NCBI RefSeq assembly: GCF_024508315.1
Contig: NZ_CP101987.1
Coordinates: forward strand, 2,976,001 to 3,040,000
Source of the DNA: Cellulomonas xiejunii
GTDB taxonomy: Bacteria > Actinomycetota > Actinomycetes > Actinomycetales > Cellulomonadaceae
Direction: 5' to 3'
Length of the DNA stretch: 64,000 bases
The translations under genes were made by a program, and so were the position numbers. Numbering within the stretch: the stretch's first letter is position 1; every line of letters starts with the position of its first letter. The notes below the pieces were generated by a model. It worked only from the letters and a program-made list of their open reading frames with translations. It did not search any database and was not told the origin of the DNA. Below are positions 38,218-47,514 of the stretch, piece by piece.

Positions 38218-39201
38218 GTGAGTGAGAACGGCAGCCCCGCCCCCCTGCCCGCGCGCGTCTCGGAGACGTTCGACCCGACGCGGTGGCGCGAGGTCGCCGG
38301 GTTCGAGCACCTCACCGACATCACCTACCACCGCGGGCGCGCGCGGCCCACGGCCGAGCAGGCCGCGGCCGGTGCGACCGAGCGTGACCTGCCGGTGGTC
38401 CGGGTGGCGTTCGACCGCCCCGAGGTGCGCAACGCGTTCCGCCCGCACACCGTCGACGAGCTGTACGCGGTCCTGGACCACGCCCGGACGACGTCCGACG
38501 TCGGCACCGTGCTGCTGACCGGCAACGGCCCGTCACCCAAGGACGGCGGCTGGGCGTTCTGCTCCGGCGGGGACCAGCGGATCCGCGGGCGCGACGGCTA
38601 CCGGTACGCCGACGGCGAGACGGCCGCAGCCGTCGACCCGGCCCGTGCGGGCCGCCTGCACATCCTCGAGGTGCAGCGCCTCATCCGGACGATGCCGAAG
38701 GTCGTCGTGGCGCTCGTCAACGGGTGGGCCGCCGGCGGCGGGCACTCGCTGCACGTCGTCGCCGACCTGACGATCGCCAGCCGCGAGCACGCGCGCTTCA
38801 TGCAGACCGACGCGAACGTCGGGTCCTTCGACGGCGGCTACGGCTCGGCCCTGCTGGCACGGCAGGTGGGGCAGAAGCGCGCGCGGGAGATCTTCTTCCT
38901 GGCGCGGGAGTACTCGGCGGACGACGCCCTCGCGTGGGGCGCCGTCAACGACGTCGTCGCCCACGCGGACCTCGAGGACGCGGGCCTGGAGTACGCGCGC
39001 ATCCTGGCGACGAAGTCGCCGCAGGCCGTGCGGATGCTGAAGTTCGCGTTCAACCTGGCCGACGACGGGCTGGCCGGTCAGCAGGTCTTCGCCGGGGAGG
39101 CGACCCGCCTGGCGTACATGACGGACGAGGCCGTCGAGGGGCGCGACGCGTTCCTGCAGCGGCGCGACCCCGACTGGTCGGGATTCCCGTACGCGTACTG
39201 A
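38218..39201 (+). CDS. menB: 1,4-Dihydroxy-2-naphthoyl-CoA synthase (MenB)
   Basis: A 327-residue crotonase-fold enzyme cyclising o-succinylbenzoyl-CoA. Conserved elements are RPEVRNAFRPHTVDEL, WAFCSGGDQRIRGRDGY (oxyanion hole and the MenB-specific loop), NGWAAGGGHSLHVVADLT, VGSFDGGYGSALLARQVG (catalytic Asp) and the C-terminal REYSADDALAWGAVNDV. The C-terminal QRRDPDWSGFPYAY is typical. The GTG start directly follows the -10 box. Confidence 0.97.
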   Translation: MSENGSPAPLPARVSETFDPTRWREVAGFEHLTDITYHRGRARPTAEQAAAGATERDLPVVRVAFDRPEVRNAFRPHTVDELYAVLDHARTTSDVGTVLLTGNGPSPKDGGWAFCSGGDQRIRGRDGYRYADGETAAAVDPARAGRLHILEVQRLIRTMPKVVVALVNGWAAGGGHSLHVVADLTIASREHARFMQTDANVGSFDGGYGSALLARQVGQKRAREIFFLAREYSADDALAWGAVNDVVAHADLEDAGLEYARILATKSPQAVRMLKFAFNLADDGLAGQQVFAGEATRLAYMTDEAVEGRDAFLQRRDPDWSGFPYAY

Positions 39202-39235
39202 CGCGGTGCCCGTCGGGCGGCGTCGCGACGTGCCG

Positions 39236-39427
39236 TCAGGAGGTCCCCACCCAGGTCGAGAGGTCGAGGAGCGTCGCGGCCATCGCGCCTCCGCCGACGA
39301 GCAGCGCGACCAGGACGACCCCGGCGACCACGACGGCGACGGCGGAGCGCACCGAGTGGTCCTCGGGCTCACGGCGACGCGACGACGCCGGACGGACGGT
39401 GACGGGGAGCGGGGTGTGTGCGGCCAT
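39236..39427 (-). CDS. Small single-helix membrane protein
   Basis: A 63-residue peptide with a basic N-terminal region (RPASSRRREPEDHSVR) and one hydrophobic helix (AVAVVVAGVVLVALLVGGGAM) near residues 29-50. A GACGCT box ends exactly six bases before the ATG at 39427, the same leaderless geometry as confirmed genes nearby, which argues that it is a real gene. Function is unknown. It is convergent with menB. Confidence 0.5.
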   Translation of the reverse strand: MAAHTPLPVTVRPASSRRREPEDHSVRSAVAVVVAGVVLVALLVGGGAMAATLLDLSTWVGTS

Positions 39428-39585
39428 GCCCCCAGCGTCGCCGGTGCCGGGGAGCAGTCGCGTCGCCCCCCAGGACGGTCCGTGACGGCCCGACCGCCCC
39501 CCCGGGGTCGCACCGCCTCCACCGTGAGGACGACGGGACGGCCACCGTTGTCATCCCCCGGTATCGCGGCGGGGCCGCGGACCCG

Positions 39586-40701
39586 TCAGGAGATCGTCAG
39601 CGAGCCCTTCCCGGCGGGGACCAGCTCGACCCACGTGTTGCCGGGCGCGAGGCTCGCCTCGGACCCGTCGGGCAGCAGCAGCCGCATCGGCTGGTCCTGC
39701 GCGTCCTTCTGCCACCGCGCAGCGACCGTCTTGCCACCCGTCGCGATGACCGCGTCCCCGGAGCCGACGAGCTCGTAGGTGGGCACGGGTGCACCGCCCT
39801 GCGCGCCGTACCCCGTGTTCGGGTGCGACGCGGTGATCGCGACGACGTTGACGGCCGAGAGCCGGGCACCGTTCGCGGCCGTCGCGGGCGTCGAGCCCTC
39901 GGACCGCAGCCACGTGCCCGTGCCGGCGTCCCAGGTCCACGTCGGCTGCGACTGGCCCGAGAGGCGGAACGCGAGCGTCCCCGCGGGGGTCCCCGCGGTC
40001 ACGGCCGCCGCGCGGTCGGCGCTGCGCGCGAACCCGAACTGCTCGGCCGGTGCGGTGCGCCCGGCCTCGGCGATGCCCCACCACGTGGCGAGCGACCCGT
40101 ACACGTTGTGCGGGGCCTTGCGCGTGCGCACGCGCTCCAGGCCCGGCGCACCGGCGTCGTGCGAGATCTGCTGCACTCCCGACGCGGCCACCAGCTGGAC
40201 GATCCCCGGCTGCCCGCCCGAGAACGCGAGCATGCCGCCCAGCGGCGCCACGATCTGGGGGTCCATGGGTCGGACCGACCGGATCGGGCCCACCTGCTCG
40301 GGGGCCTGGGAGTGGAAGACCGCGACCAGCCGCGAGACCTCGAACTCGATGATGGTCTCCCAGACCACATCGGCCTGGTCGAGACCCGACTGCGGGCGCG
40401 CGGCGGACGTGTTCTCGATCTTCACGCCGATCGCCGGGCGCGGGTCGGGCGCGCCCTCCACACCCGTGAGCGGCCACGTCGACGGCACCTCCGGCGCGGG
40501 GACGGCCTGCTTGTCGGCGGCGACGTCGGCGCGGGCGGTGACGGTGGGTGCCGGCGCCGCCGCCGGGGACCCGCACGCCGCGAGCGCGAGGAGCGCACCG
40601 GTGGCCACCAGGGCACCGGCCCGGCCCCGCCACGCGCGTGGCGGACCCGTGCGCACCGCACCCCTGCGCATCGAACCCCTGCGTGCCACCGTCGCTGCCA
40701 T
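39586..40701 (-). CDS. DUF3048-domain lipoprotein
   Basis: A 371-residue exported lipoprotein. The N-terminus has an Arg-rich start, a hydrophobic ALVATGALLALAACG core and lipobox LAAC. The mature protein matches the DUF3048 (YerB-like) family: WPLTGVEGAPDPRPAIGVKIENT, ARPQSGLDQADVVWETIIE, GPIRSVRPMDPQIVAP and KAPHNVYGS. The family is of unknown function and is found in envelope lipoproteins of Gram-positives. ATG 40701 has GGAGCGAAG upstream. An ATG 10 codons later (40671) is possible. Confidence 0.88.
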   Translation of the reverse strand: MAATVARRGSMRRGAVRTGPPRAWRGRAGALVATGALLALAACGSPAAAPAPTVTARADVAADKQAVPAPEVPSTWPLTGVEGAPDPRPAIGVKIENTSAARPQSGLDQADVVWETIIEFEVSRLVAVFHSQAPEQVGPIRSVRPMDPQIVAPLGGMLAFSGGQPGIVQLVAASGVQQISHDAGAPGLERVRTRKAPHNVYGSLATWWGIAEAGRTAPAEQFGFARSADRAAAVTAGTPAGTLAFRLSGQSQPTWTWDAGTGTWLRSEGSTPATAANGARLSAVNVVAITASHPNTGYGAQGGAPVPTYELVGSGDAVIATGGKTVAARWQKDAQDQPMRLLLPDGSEASLAPGNTWVELVPAGKGSLTIS

Positions 40702-40911
40702 CTTCGCTCCCGTCCCCCGCCGCTGCGGCCATCTGCCACCGCGCGACCTGGCTTGCGCCCGAGCGGAACCGCCCCGGTCCGCCGGATCGCGCCACACTCT
40801 ACGACGCTCACGCCGCTCGTCGGGAACGTCGGCGGCGGTCCGTACCGGTTCGCGCGACCCCCGCAGTGCCGGGTCCGCCGGCCCGCGGCGCGAACGGCGG
40901 GACGGACGACC

Positions 40912-40917
40912 TAGGCT
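40912..40917 (+). promoter_or_regulatory. -10 box of a probable leaderless menE transcript
   Basis: TAGGCT, six bases, then GTG at 40924. This choice of start also removes two residues from the longest reading frame. Confidence 0.5.
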
Positions 40918-40923
40918 GTGCGG

Positions 40924-42069
40924 GTGGACCGGCCGCTGCGCGACGTGCCCGCTCGGGCGCGCGAGCTCGTGCCCGCACTGACCGCGGCGCTGGACGGCAC
41001 GGGCCCGGCGGTGCGGGCTCTCGACGACCCCTCCCCCGGAGCGGCAGGGCACGTGCCCGCCGAGGTCGCGCTCGTCGTCCGCACCTCCGGATCGACCGGC
41101 CGCCCCCGCGACGTCATGCTGTCGGCCGCGGCGCTGCGTGCGTCCGGCGACGCCACGGCCGCCCGACTGGGTGGCCCCGGGTCCTGGTTGCTCGCGCTGC
41201 CCGTGCACCACGTGGCCGGGCTCCAGGTGATCCTGCGTGCGCTGCTCGCGGACCGGCCCCTGGAGACGATCCCCGCCGGCCCGTTCCGGGCGCGCGTGTT
41301 CACGCAGGCGGTGCACGCCGCGACCGACGGGCCAGGGCCGCACTACACGTCGCTCGTCCCCACGCAGCTGGTCCGCGTGCTCGACGACCCGGACGCGACG
41401 GCCGCGACCCGTGCGTTCGACGCCGTCCTCGTCGGCGGGGCCGCGTGCCCGCCGCCGCTGCTGGCGCGGGCCCGCGACGCCGGGCTGCGCGTCGTCACGA
41501 CCTACGGCATGACCGAGACGTGCGGCGGCTGCGTGTACGACGGGCGCCCGCTGGACGGCGTCACGGTGACGGTGGACGCCGAGCAGCGGATCGCGCTCGC
41601 GGGACCGGTCCTCGCGACGGGCTACCTGCACCGCCCCGACCTGGACGCCACCACGTTCACGAGCCGCGCCGGGCGCCGCTGGTTGCGGACCGCCGACCGC
41701 GGACGCCTCGACGGCGGCGTGCTGCACGTGCTCGGACGCCTGGACGACGTGCTCGTCACGGGGGGCGTCAAGGTCGACCCGCTCGCCGTCGAGGTCGTCG
41801 TCAGCGGTCTGCCGGGCGTGCGCGAGGTCTGCGTGGTCGGCGTGCCCGACCAGCACTGGGGGCAGTCGGTCGTCGCCGTCGTCGTGACCCAGGACGGCAC
41901 GGCACCGCCGCTGACGCAGGTCCGCACGGCCGTCGCCGCCACGCTCGGGCCGGCCAGCGCGCCCCGCCAGGTCCTGGTGGTCGACGAGCTACCGCTGCGC
42001 GGTCCCGGCAAGCCGGACCGCCGCGCGGTCGCCCGGCTCGCGACCCGGCTGATGACCTCGTCAAGCTGA
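40924..42069 (+). CDS. menE: o-Succinylbenzoate--CoA ligase (MenE)
   Basis: A 381-residue acyl-adenylate enzyme, short as is usual for actinobacterial MenE. The phosphate-binding loop reads VVRTSGSTGRPRDVMLS, with Arg-Asp where Lys-Gly is common. VTTYGMTETCGGCVYDG is the adenylate motif A5, WLRTADRGRLDGG the hinge region, and PLRGPGKPDRRAV holds the catalytic C-terminal Lys. menA follows 47 bp downstream, so they probably form one operon. Confidence 0.93.
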   Translation: MDRPLRDVPARARELVPALTAALDGTGPAVRALDDPSPGAAGHVPAEVALVVRTSGSTGRPRDVMLSAAALRASGDATAARLGGPGSWLLALPVHHVAGLQVILRALLADRPLETIPAGPFRARVFTQAVHAATDGPGPHYTSLVPTQLVRVLDDPDATAATRAFDAVLVGGAACPPPLLARARDAGLRVVTTYGMTETCGGCVYDGRPLDGVTVTVDAEQRIALAGPVLATGYLHRPDLDATTFTSRAGRRWLRTADRGRLDGGVLHVLGRLDDVLVTGGVKVDPLAVEVVVSGLPGVREVCVVGVPDQHWGQSVVAVVVTQDGTAPPLTQVRTAVAATLGPASAPRQVLVVDELPLRGPGKPDRRAVARLATRLMTSSS

Positions 42070-42116
42070 CCCACCCGCGCGGGCGCCGCCCGACGCCCTC
42101 CCATGACAGGAGCATG

Positions 42117-42986
42117 ATGGCCACCGCCTCCGAATGGCTCGCCGGTGCACGGCCCCGCACGCTGCCCGCCGCGGTGGCGCCCGTCCTGGTCGGGACGGGC
42201 GCGGCCGCGCAGGTCGACGCGGCGCACGGGGGACGGGCGCTGCTCGCCGCGGGCGTGGGGCTCGCTCTGCAGGTCGCGGTGAACTACGCCAACGACTACT
42301 CCGACGGGGTCCGCGGTACCGACCTGAACCGCGTCGGACCGCTGCGCCTGACGGCGTCGGGCACGGCCCCGCCGCACCAGGTGCGCACCGCCGCGTTCCT
42401 GGCGATCGCGGTGGCCGGCGTGCTCGGCATGTGGCTCATCGTCCTGACGGGCGCCTGGTGGCTGGCCGCCGTCGGCGTGCTGTGCGTCGTCGCCGCGTGG
42501 ACGTACACGGGAGGGAAGCGGCCGTACGGCTACCTGGGCCTCGGCGAGGTCGGGGTGTTCGTGTTCTTCGGCCTCGTCGCCGTCCTGGGGACGACGTACA
42601 CGCAGGCGGGGTACGTCACGTGGCCCGCCGTGCTCGGCGCGGTCTCGATCGGGCTGCTCGCCTGCGCGCTGCTCATGGTCAACAACCTGCGTGACGTGCC
42701 GACCGACGTGCTCGCCGGCAAGCGCACGCTCGCGGTGCGGGTCGGCGACCACCGCGCACGGCGGCTGTACGCCGTGATGGTCGTGCTGCCCGTCCTGCTG
42801 GGCGCGGCGTGCGCCGTCGTCGCGCCGTGGTCGCTGCTCGTGCTGCTGCTCCTGGGGCCGGCCGTGCTGCTGGCCGGGGTCGTGATCGCGGGCGCCCGCG
42901 GCATCGCGCTCGTCCCGGTGCTCGGCGGCACGGGGATGCTCGAGCTCGCGTTCGGCATGCTGCTCGGCCTGGGCCTGTCGCTCTGA
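42117..42986 (+). CDS. menA: 1,4-Dihydroxy-2-naphthoate polyprenyltransferase (MenA)
   Basis: A 289-residue UbiA-family membrane prenyltransferase with about eight or nine helices that attaches the isoprenoid tail to DHNA. The substrate motif NYANDYSDGVRGTD supplies the Asp residues for diphosphate/Mg, and YTGGKRPYGYLGLGE and LMVNNLRDVPTD form the second motif. AGGAG lies 4 nt before the second of two adjacent ATGs (42117), preferred over 42114. Confidence 0.95.
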   Translation: MATASEWLAGARPRTLPAAVAPVLVGTGAAAQVDAAHGGRALLAAGVGLALQVAVNYANDYSDGVRGTDLNRVGPLRLTASGTAPPHQVRTAAFLAIAVAGVLGMWLIVLTGAWWLAAVGVLCVVAAWTYTGGKRPYGYLGLGEVGVFVFFGLVAVLGTTYTQAGYVTWPAVLGAVSIGLLACALLMVNNLRDVPTDVLAGKRTLAVRVGDHRARRLYAVMVVLPVLLGAACAVVAPWSLLVLLLLGPAVLLAGVVIAGARGIALVPVLGGTGMLELAFGMLLGLGLSL

Positions 42987-43014
42987 CGTCGGGGGCGACA
43001 CGTCCTGACGTCGC

Positions 43015-43296
43015 TCAGCGGTCCTCCGGCGCTCCGCCCGTCGCCGCGTCCTCGGCCTCCGCGTCCTGCCGGGCGCGGGTCCCGAGGCCGCCGCGGGCGC
43101 GACGCTCCTCGGCCCGCTGCGCGAGGTGCAGCGCGGCCGCGTCGCGCTGCCGGGTCAGCAGGACGTAGGACAGGCCCCAGGCGATCACGGCGGCGAGGAG
43201 GGGCGCGAGCCACGACTGCATGCCTGCCCACCAGAGCAGGCCGGTGGCGGCGAGGAACAGTGCGGCGCGGAGCAGGGAGTAGATGGCGACGGGCAC
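43015..43296 (-). CDS. DUF4229 small membrane protein
   Basis: A 93-residue protein with two hydrophobic helices (YSLLRAALFLAATGLLWWAG and WLAPLLAAVIAWGLSYVLL) and a charged C-terminus (RQRDAAALHLAQRAEERR). It matches the DUF4229 family found next to menA in actinobacteria. Function is unknown. A TACGCT box (43309..43304) lies seven bases before the GTG, so the transcript is probably leaderless. Confidence 0.85.
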   Translation of the reverse strand: MPVAIYSLLRAALFLAATGLLWWAGMQSWLAPLLAAVIAWGLSYVLLTRQRDAAALHLAQRAEERRARGGLGTRARQDAEAEDAATGGAPEDR

Positions 43297-43303
43297 GCTC
43301 CCC

Positions 43304-43333
43304 AGCGTAGGCGCCCGCCGTCACGTCTAGGGT
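43304..43333. promoter_or_regulatory. Back-to-back -10 boxes of two small membrane-protein genes
   Basis: On the minus strand TACGCT (43309..43304) lies 7 nt before the DUF4229 start. On the plus strand TAGGGT (43328..43333) lies 6 nt before the PLDc_N start. Both transcripts would be leaderless, and the two start codons are only 43 bp apart. Confidence 0.5.
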
Positions 43334-43339
43334 GGACAG

Positions 43340-43699
43340 GTGCTCAGGTACCTGCCGCTCGTGCTCCTCGTCGCCTTCGTCGTCTACTGCGTCTTCGACG
43401 TGGTGGGCAGCGACGAGCGCAGACGGCGCGGGCTGCCCGTCCTACTGTGGCTGCTGCTCGTCGTGCTGGTCCCGGTCGTCGGCGGCGTGGTGTGGCTCCT
43501 CGTGAGCCGCTGGACCCCGCACCAGGGCGCCGCGGGTCGCGGCGGTGGCCCCGTCGCCCCGGACGACGACCCGGAGTTCCTCTTCCGGCTCGACCAGGAA
43601 CGCCGCCGGCGCGAGCGTCAGGACGGCGCGCAGGGGCAGGGACCGCGGGACGAGAGCGCGGACGGCACCGGCTCCGCGGACGGCACGCCGGCCGCCTGA
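43340..43699 (+). CDS. PLDc N-terminal-domain small membrane protein
   Basis: A 119-residue protein with two helices (LPLVLLVAFVVYCVFDVV and [23 protein letters not shown]) joined by a short charged loop. This is the cardiolipin-synthase N-terminal (PLDc_N) hairpin without any phospholipase domain. The C-terminal 60 residues are hydrophilic, with PEFLFRLDQERRRRE. It is commonly found beside menA and ccsB in this phylum. Function is unknown. Confidence 0.85.
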   Translation: MLRYLPLVLLVAFVVYCVFDVVGSDERRRRGLPVLLWLLLVVLVPVVGGVVWLLVSRWTPHQGAAGRGGGPVAPDDDPEFLFRLDQERRRRERQDGAQGQGPRDESADGTGSADGTPAA

Positions 43700-43752
43700 G
43701 CGTCCGCTCGCGACGGGCCCGCAGTGCGCGGACCCGCCGGGCGCCTGCTCAG
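43696..43752. terminator. Inverted repeat joining the ends of convergent genes
   Basis: CTGAGC at 43696 pairs with GCTCAG at 43747, each containing a TGA stop of the convergent PLDc_N and ccsB genes. GTCCGC and GCGGAC nest inside. The structure is imperfect. Confidence 0.4.
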
Positions 43753-44768
43753 AGCCCGGAGTACGAGTGGTTGCCGGGCAGGAACAGGTTGACGACCGTG
43801 AAGTTCGCGATCACGACGCCGTAGGCGACGAACACGAGGTACGCGGCGCGGCGCCCGGCCCAGCCGCGTGTGGTGCGCGCGTGCAGGTAGGCGGCGTACA
43901 CGACCCACGTGACGAACGTGCCGACCTCCTTGGGGTCCCAGCCCCAGTACCGGCCCCAGGCCTCCTCGGCCCAGATCGAGCCGCCGACGAGCGTCAGCGT
44001 CCACAGGACGAACGCGACCGCGTGCTGCCGGAACGCCGAGGCCTCGAGGCGGCGAGCCTCGGGCACCTGCTCGAGCCAGGCGAACCCGGGCCCGGTGACG
44101 CGGGCGCCGTGGAACGCCTGACGTACGCCGTCGAGCCGCGCCCAGGGCTGTTCGAGGCGGGACCGGCCCTGGTCGCGCGCGTCGCGCAGCACCTGCAGGA
44201 CGGTCGTGGCGAAGGCCACGGTGGAGATGCCCGTGGCGATGATCGCGACGCCGACGTGGATGACGAGCCAGTACCGCTGCAGCGCGGGCTGCACCGCGTC
44301 GGCCTGCACGTGCAGGACGTTGAGCGCGAGGACCAGGCCCAGCACGGCGATGCCGGACACGACGACCCCGACGAACGCGATGGGGCGGCGGCGCTGCTGG
44401 ACGACGAGCGCGACGAGCGCGCAGAACATCCCGACGATCGTGAACTCGTACATGTTGGCGGTCGGCGACCGACCGGCCGCGACCCCCCGCAGCACGATGC
44501 CCACCAGCAGCAGGAGCGTCCCCAGCACGAGGGTGGAGCGTGCGATGCCCGCAGCCCGCCCGCGCGGCGCCGTCCCCTCGTCCGCTGCCGGCGGCGTCAC
44601 CGCCGTGGCCGTGGCGCCGCCGCCGACGGTGACGAGCTCGCGCGCCCCGCGCGCGGCCTGCGCTGCCTCGGTGATGCGGGCCAGCTCGGCCGAGTACGCG
44701 ATCAGCGTGATGGTCAGGGCGGTCGCGGCCGACCAGACGAACAGGTCGCTCAGCTCGGCGACGTTCAT
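43749..44768 (-). CDS. ccsB: Cytochrome c biogenesis protein CcsB (System II)
   Basis: A 339-residue haem-handling membrane protein with about eight helices. The tryptophan-rich WWD motif reads SIWAEEAWGRYWGWDPKEVG, flanked by the conserved histidines expected on the external face. The C-terminal NLFLPGNHSYSGL is typical. A region of about 40 polar residues lies after helix 1. The ATG overlaps the resB stop (ATGA). With ResB it exports and attaches haem to apocytochrome c. Confidence 0.95.
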   Translation of the reverse strand: MNVAELSDLFVWSAATALTITLIAYSAELARITEAAQAARGARELVTVGGGATATAVTPPAADEGTAPRGRAAGIARSTLVLGTLLLLVGIVLRGVAAGRSPTANMYEFTIVGMFCALVALVVQQRRRPIAFVGVVVSGIAVLGLVLALNVLHVQADAVQPALQRYWLVIHVGVAIIATGISTVAFATTVLQVLRDARDQGRSRLEQPWARLDGVRQAFHGARVTGPGFAWLEQVPEARRLEASAFRQHAVAFVLWTLTLVGGSIWAEEAWGRYWGWDPKEVGTFVTWVVYAAYLHARTTRGWAGRRAAYLVFVAYGVVIANFTVVNLFLPGNHSYSGL

Positions 44769-46576
44769 GTCCTGTCCTCCTGCGGGGCGCCGGGCCTGGT
44801 CGTGCCAGGACCGGTCGTGTCGTGGACGTTCGTGTCGTGCTCGGTCGTGTCGTGCTCGGTCGTGTCGTGCTCGGTCGTGTCGCCCGACACGGCCGGTCGT
44901 GCGCCGAGCACCTCCGCGAGGACGTGGTCGAGCTCGGGCTGCAGGCCGAGGTCGTCACCACGGGCGAGCCCGGCGGCCGTGACCACTGTAGTCGCACCAC
45001 CAGGACCTTCGTCCGTGGTGCCGCCGGGCGCCGCGCGCACCCACAGTCGCCGCCGCGGCGCGAACAGCGAGGCCATGAGGCCGCCGACCGCGAGCAGGGC
45101 GAACGTGAGGACCCAGGCGAGGGACGGGTCGTGCCGCAGGTCGAGGGCGACGAAGCGCGGCAGCGACTCGAACGTCAGGGTGCCCAGCCCGTCGGGCAGC
45201 TCGACCGTCTCGCCCGGGCGCACGTACAGCGTCACCGCGTCACCCGCCGCGTCGACGGCCTGCTCCATGCGCGACTCGTCGAGCCGGTACACGTTCTGCG
45301 GCACACCCGTGTCGAGCCCGAGGTTGCCCGACCAGACGGACAGCACCAGCAGCGGGTCGACCGGCTGCGGGTCGATCGAGCGCCACAGCCCCTCGGCCGG
45401 CTCGACGGCCGTGGGCAGGAGGTACCCGACGAGGCCGACCTGCGGCTGGTCACCGGACACGTCGGGCACCTTGACGACACCCCGCGACGTGTACACGTCG
45501 TCCTGCGGGAGGAACGGCACGGCACCGGAGAACGCGACCTCACCGGCAGCGTCGCGCACCGTGAGCTCGGGCGCGTAGCCGTTGCCCTGGAGGTACACCT
45601 TGGCGTCACCGGCGACGGTCGGGTGGTTCACCTTGACCGTGCGCTGCTCGGGCTCGCCCCCGGGCTCGGTGACCGTGACGTGCGCGGTGAAGTCGCGCGA
45701 CTGCAGGGTCTGCGGGTCGAACCGGGCCTCGAAGTCGTCGAGACGCATCGTGAACGGCACGAGGTCCGCGGGGTCGAACGCGGCCCCTCGCTCGAAGGTG
45801 TCGTAGGACGCCTGCACGTTGGCGAAACCGGTCCCCTGCACGACGATCGCCTGGCCGCGGTAGTGCAGCATCTGGCCGGTCGCCATAGCCACGAGCAGGC
45901 CCAGCAACGCCAGGTGGAACAGCAGGTTGCCGGTCTCCCGCAGGTAGCCGCGCTCGGCGGACACCGACCAGGTCCCGGCGCCCTCGTCGTGGACGTCGAC
46001 GCGGAACGCCGGGACGCCGAACCGGCGGCGGCGCAGGACCGCGGCAGCGCGCTCCGCGACGGCCTGCGGTGCGTCGGGCGACGTCCCCGCGCCCTGGGCG
46101 GGGAACCGGCCGAACCGGCGCGGCGTGCGCGGCGGACGGCCCCGCAGCGCTGCCGCGTGCACCCGCGCCCGCGGCACGATGCAGCCGACCAGGGACACGA
46201 ACAGCAGCAGGTAGATGGCCGAGAACCAGACCGAGGCGTACACGTCGAAGAACCCGAGCCGGTCGAGCCAGGGGCCGGTGGACGCGTGCTCCGTGAGGTA
46301 CTCGGCCACGGCCGCGGGGTCCTGGGGACGCTGCGGGAACATCGTGCCGGGCACGGCCGCGACGGCCAGGAGCACCAGGAGCAGCAGCGCGACGCGCATG
46401 CTGGTGAGCTGGCGCCACGCCCAGCGCAGCCAGCCGACCGCGCCGAGGGCGGGAAGCTGCGCGTCGAGGCCGCTCCGGCCGGTGGGTGCCGGCTCGCCGC
46501 CGTCCGTGAAGGGGTCGTCGAGGCCGTCGGGGCGGTAGCCCGTCCCGACGCCGCCCGGGGTCGTGTCGCCGCTCAC
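44765..46576 (-). CDS. resB: Cytochrome c biogenesis protein ResB, His-rich repeat tail
   Basis: A 603-residue System II partner of CcsB. It has three N-terminal helices ([54 protein letters not shown]), the large external domain, and the last helix near residues 525-545. [11 protein letters not shown] and FPQRPQDPA are family signatures. The C-terminus ends in an EHDTT pentapeptide repeat encoded by tandem 15-bp units, unusual for the family. The GTG overlaps the ccdA stop. Confidence 0.94.
   Translation of the reverse strand: MSGDTTPGGVGTGYRPDGLDDPFTDGGEPAPTGRSGLDAQLPALGAVGWLRWAWRQLTSMRVALLLLVLLAVAAVPGTMFPQRPQDPAAVAEYLTEHASTGPWLDRLGFFDVYASVWFSAIYLLLFVSLVGCIVPRARVHAAALRGRPPRTPRRFGRFPAQGAGTSPDAPQAVAERAAAVLRRRRFGVPAFRVDVHDEGAGTWSVSAERGYLRETGNLLFHLALLGLLVAMATGQMLHYRGQAIVVQGTGFANVQASYDTFERGAAFDPADLVPFTMRLDDFEARFDPQTLQSRDFTAHVTVTEPGGEPEQRTVKVNHPTVAGDAKVYLQGNGYAPELTVRDAAGEVAFSGAVPFLPQDDVYTSRGVVKVPDVSGDQPQVGLVGYLLPTAVEPAEGLWRSIDPQPVDPLLVLSVWSGNLGLDTGVPQNVYRLDESRMEQAVDAAGDAVTLYVRPGETVELPDGLGTLTFESLPRFVALDLRHDPSLAWVLTFALLAVGGLMASLFAPRRRLWVRAAPGGTTDEGPGGATTVVTAAGLARGDDLGLQPELDHVLAEVLGARPAVSGDTTEHDTTEHDTTEHDTNVHDTTGPGTTRPGAPQEDRT
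44816..44890. repeat. 15-bp tandem repeats encoding (E/V)HDT(T/N)
   Basis: Three perfect copies of CGTGTCGTGCTCGGT (44831-44875) are flanked by one degenerate copy on each side. Within resB they encode EHDTT three times, extended by NVHDTTG. All differences keep the reading frame. Confidence 0.9.
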
Positions 46577-47514
46577 AGCGCGGGCACGAACGGGTCGCCA
46601 CCGGTCAGGACGCCTTGCAGCCACGCCGACCACGTCCCCCAGGCGCCGGTCAGCAGCGCCAGGCCGAGCACGACGAGCAGGCCGCCGCCGACCCGCTGCA
46701 CGGCGAGCCGGTGCCGTCGCAGCCACCGCAGCGCGTGCCGCGACCGCTGCAGACCGAGTCCCACGAGCACGAACGGCAGCCCCAGCCCGACGCAGAACGC
46801 GGCGGCAAGGAGCGCGCCGCGTCCCGCGGAGCCACCGGTGAGGGACAGCGTGAGGATCGCCGCGAGGGTCGGGCCGATGCACGGGGTCCAACCCAGGCCG
46901 AACGCGACCCCGAGCAGGGGTGCGCCCCACACGCCGGCGCGCGGGGCGAGCCGCAGGCGGCGCTCCCGGGCGAGGAACGGGACGGCCCCGAGGAACGCCA
47001 GCCCGAGCACCACGGTCAGCGCACCGAGCACGCGGCTCACCGGGTCCTGCCACTGCCACAGAGCGGCACCCAGCGATCCGGCGAGCGCCCCGAAGGCGAC
47101 GAAGACCGCGGAGAACCCGGCGACGAACAGGGAGACGCCCAGGGCGAGCGTGCGGCGGGCGGCGGGCGCGACCGACGGCAGCGCGTCGCCGGCCGCCGGT
47201 AGCGGCACTGCCGCGTCCGCGTCGTGCACGACGGGCACGTCCGCGACGAAGGCCCCGCGGCTCCCGGTGCGCCCGGGGCGCGCGCCGATGCGTGCGACGT
47301 CCGTGGCGTCCACGAGCCCGAGCCGCGCGCCGGGTGAGCGCCGTTCCCCGCCGACCAGCCCTCCGAGCAGCCCGACGTAGCCGGGGACGAGGGGCAGGAC
47401 GCACGGCGACGCGAACGACACGAGGCCGGCGAGCAGCGCGACGGGCACCGCGAGCAGCAGCGAGCCCTCGACGACGGTCGAGCCGATCCCGAGCGCGAGC
47501 ACCGCCGCGCTCAC
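46573..47514 (-). CDS. ccdA: Thiol-disulphide transporter CcdA (DsbD family)
   Basis: A 313-residue, six-helix membrane protein that moves reducing power across the membrane for cytochrome c maturation. The two redox cysteines are in [15 protein letters not shown] and [13 protein letters not shown] hydrophilic insert of about 65 residues sits between helices 1 and 2 and is longer than in Bacillus CcdA (about 235 residues in total). It overlaps both neighbours by four bases. Confidence 0.95.
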   Translation of the reverse strand: MSAAVLALGIGSTVVEGSLLLAVPVALLAGLVSFASPCVLPLVPGYVGLLGGLVGGERRSPGARLGLVDATDVARIGARPGRTGSRGAFVADVPVVHDADAAVPLPAAGDALPSVAPAARRTLALGVSLFVAGFSAVFVAFGALAGSLGAALWQWQDPVSRVLGALTVVLGLAFLGAVPFLARERRLRLAPRAGVWGAPLLGVAFGLGWTPCIGPTLAAILTLSLTGGSAGRGALLAAAFCVGLGLPFVLVGLGLQRSRHALRWLRRHRLAVQRVGGGLLVVLGLALLTGAWGTWSAWLQGVLTGGDPFVPAL

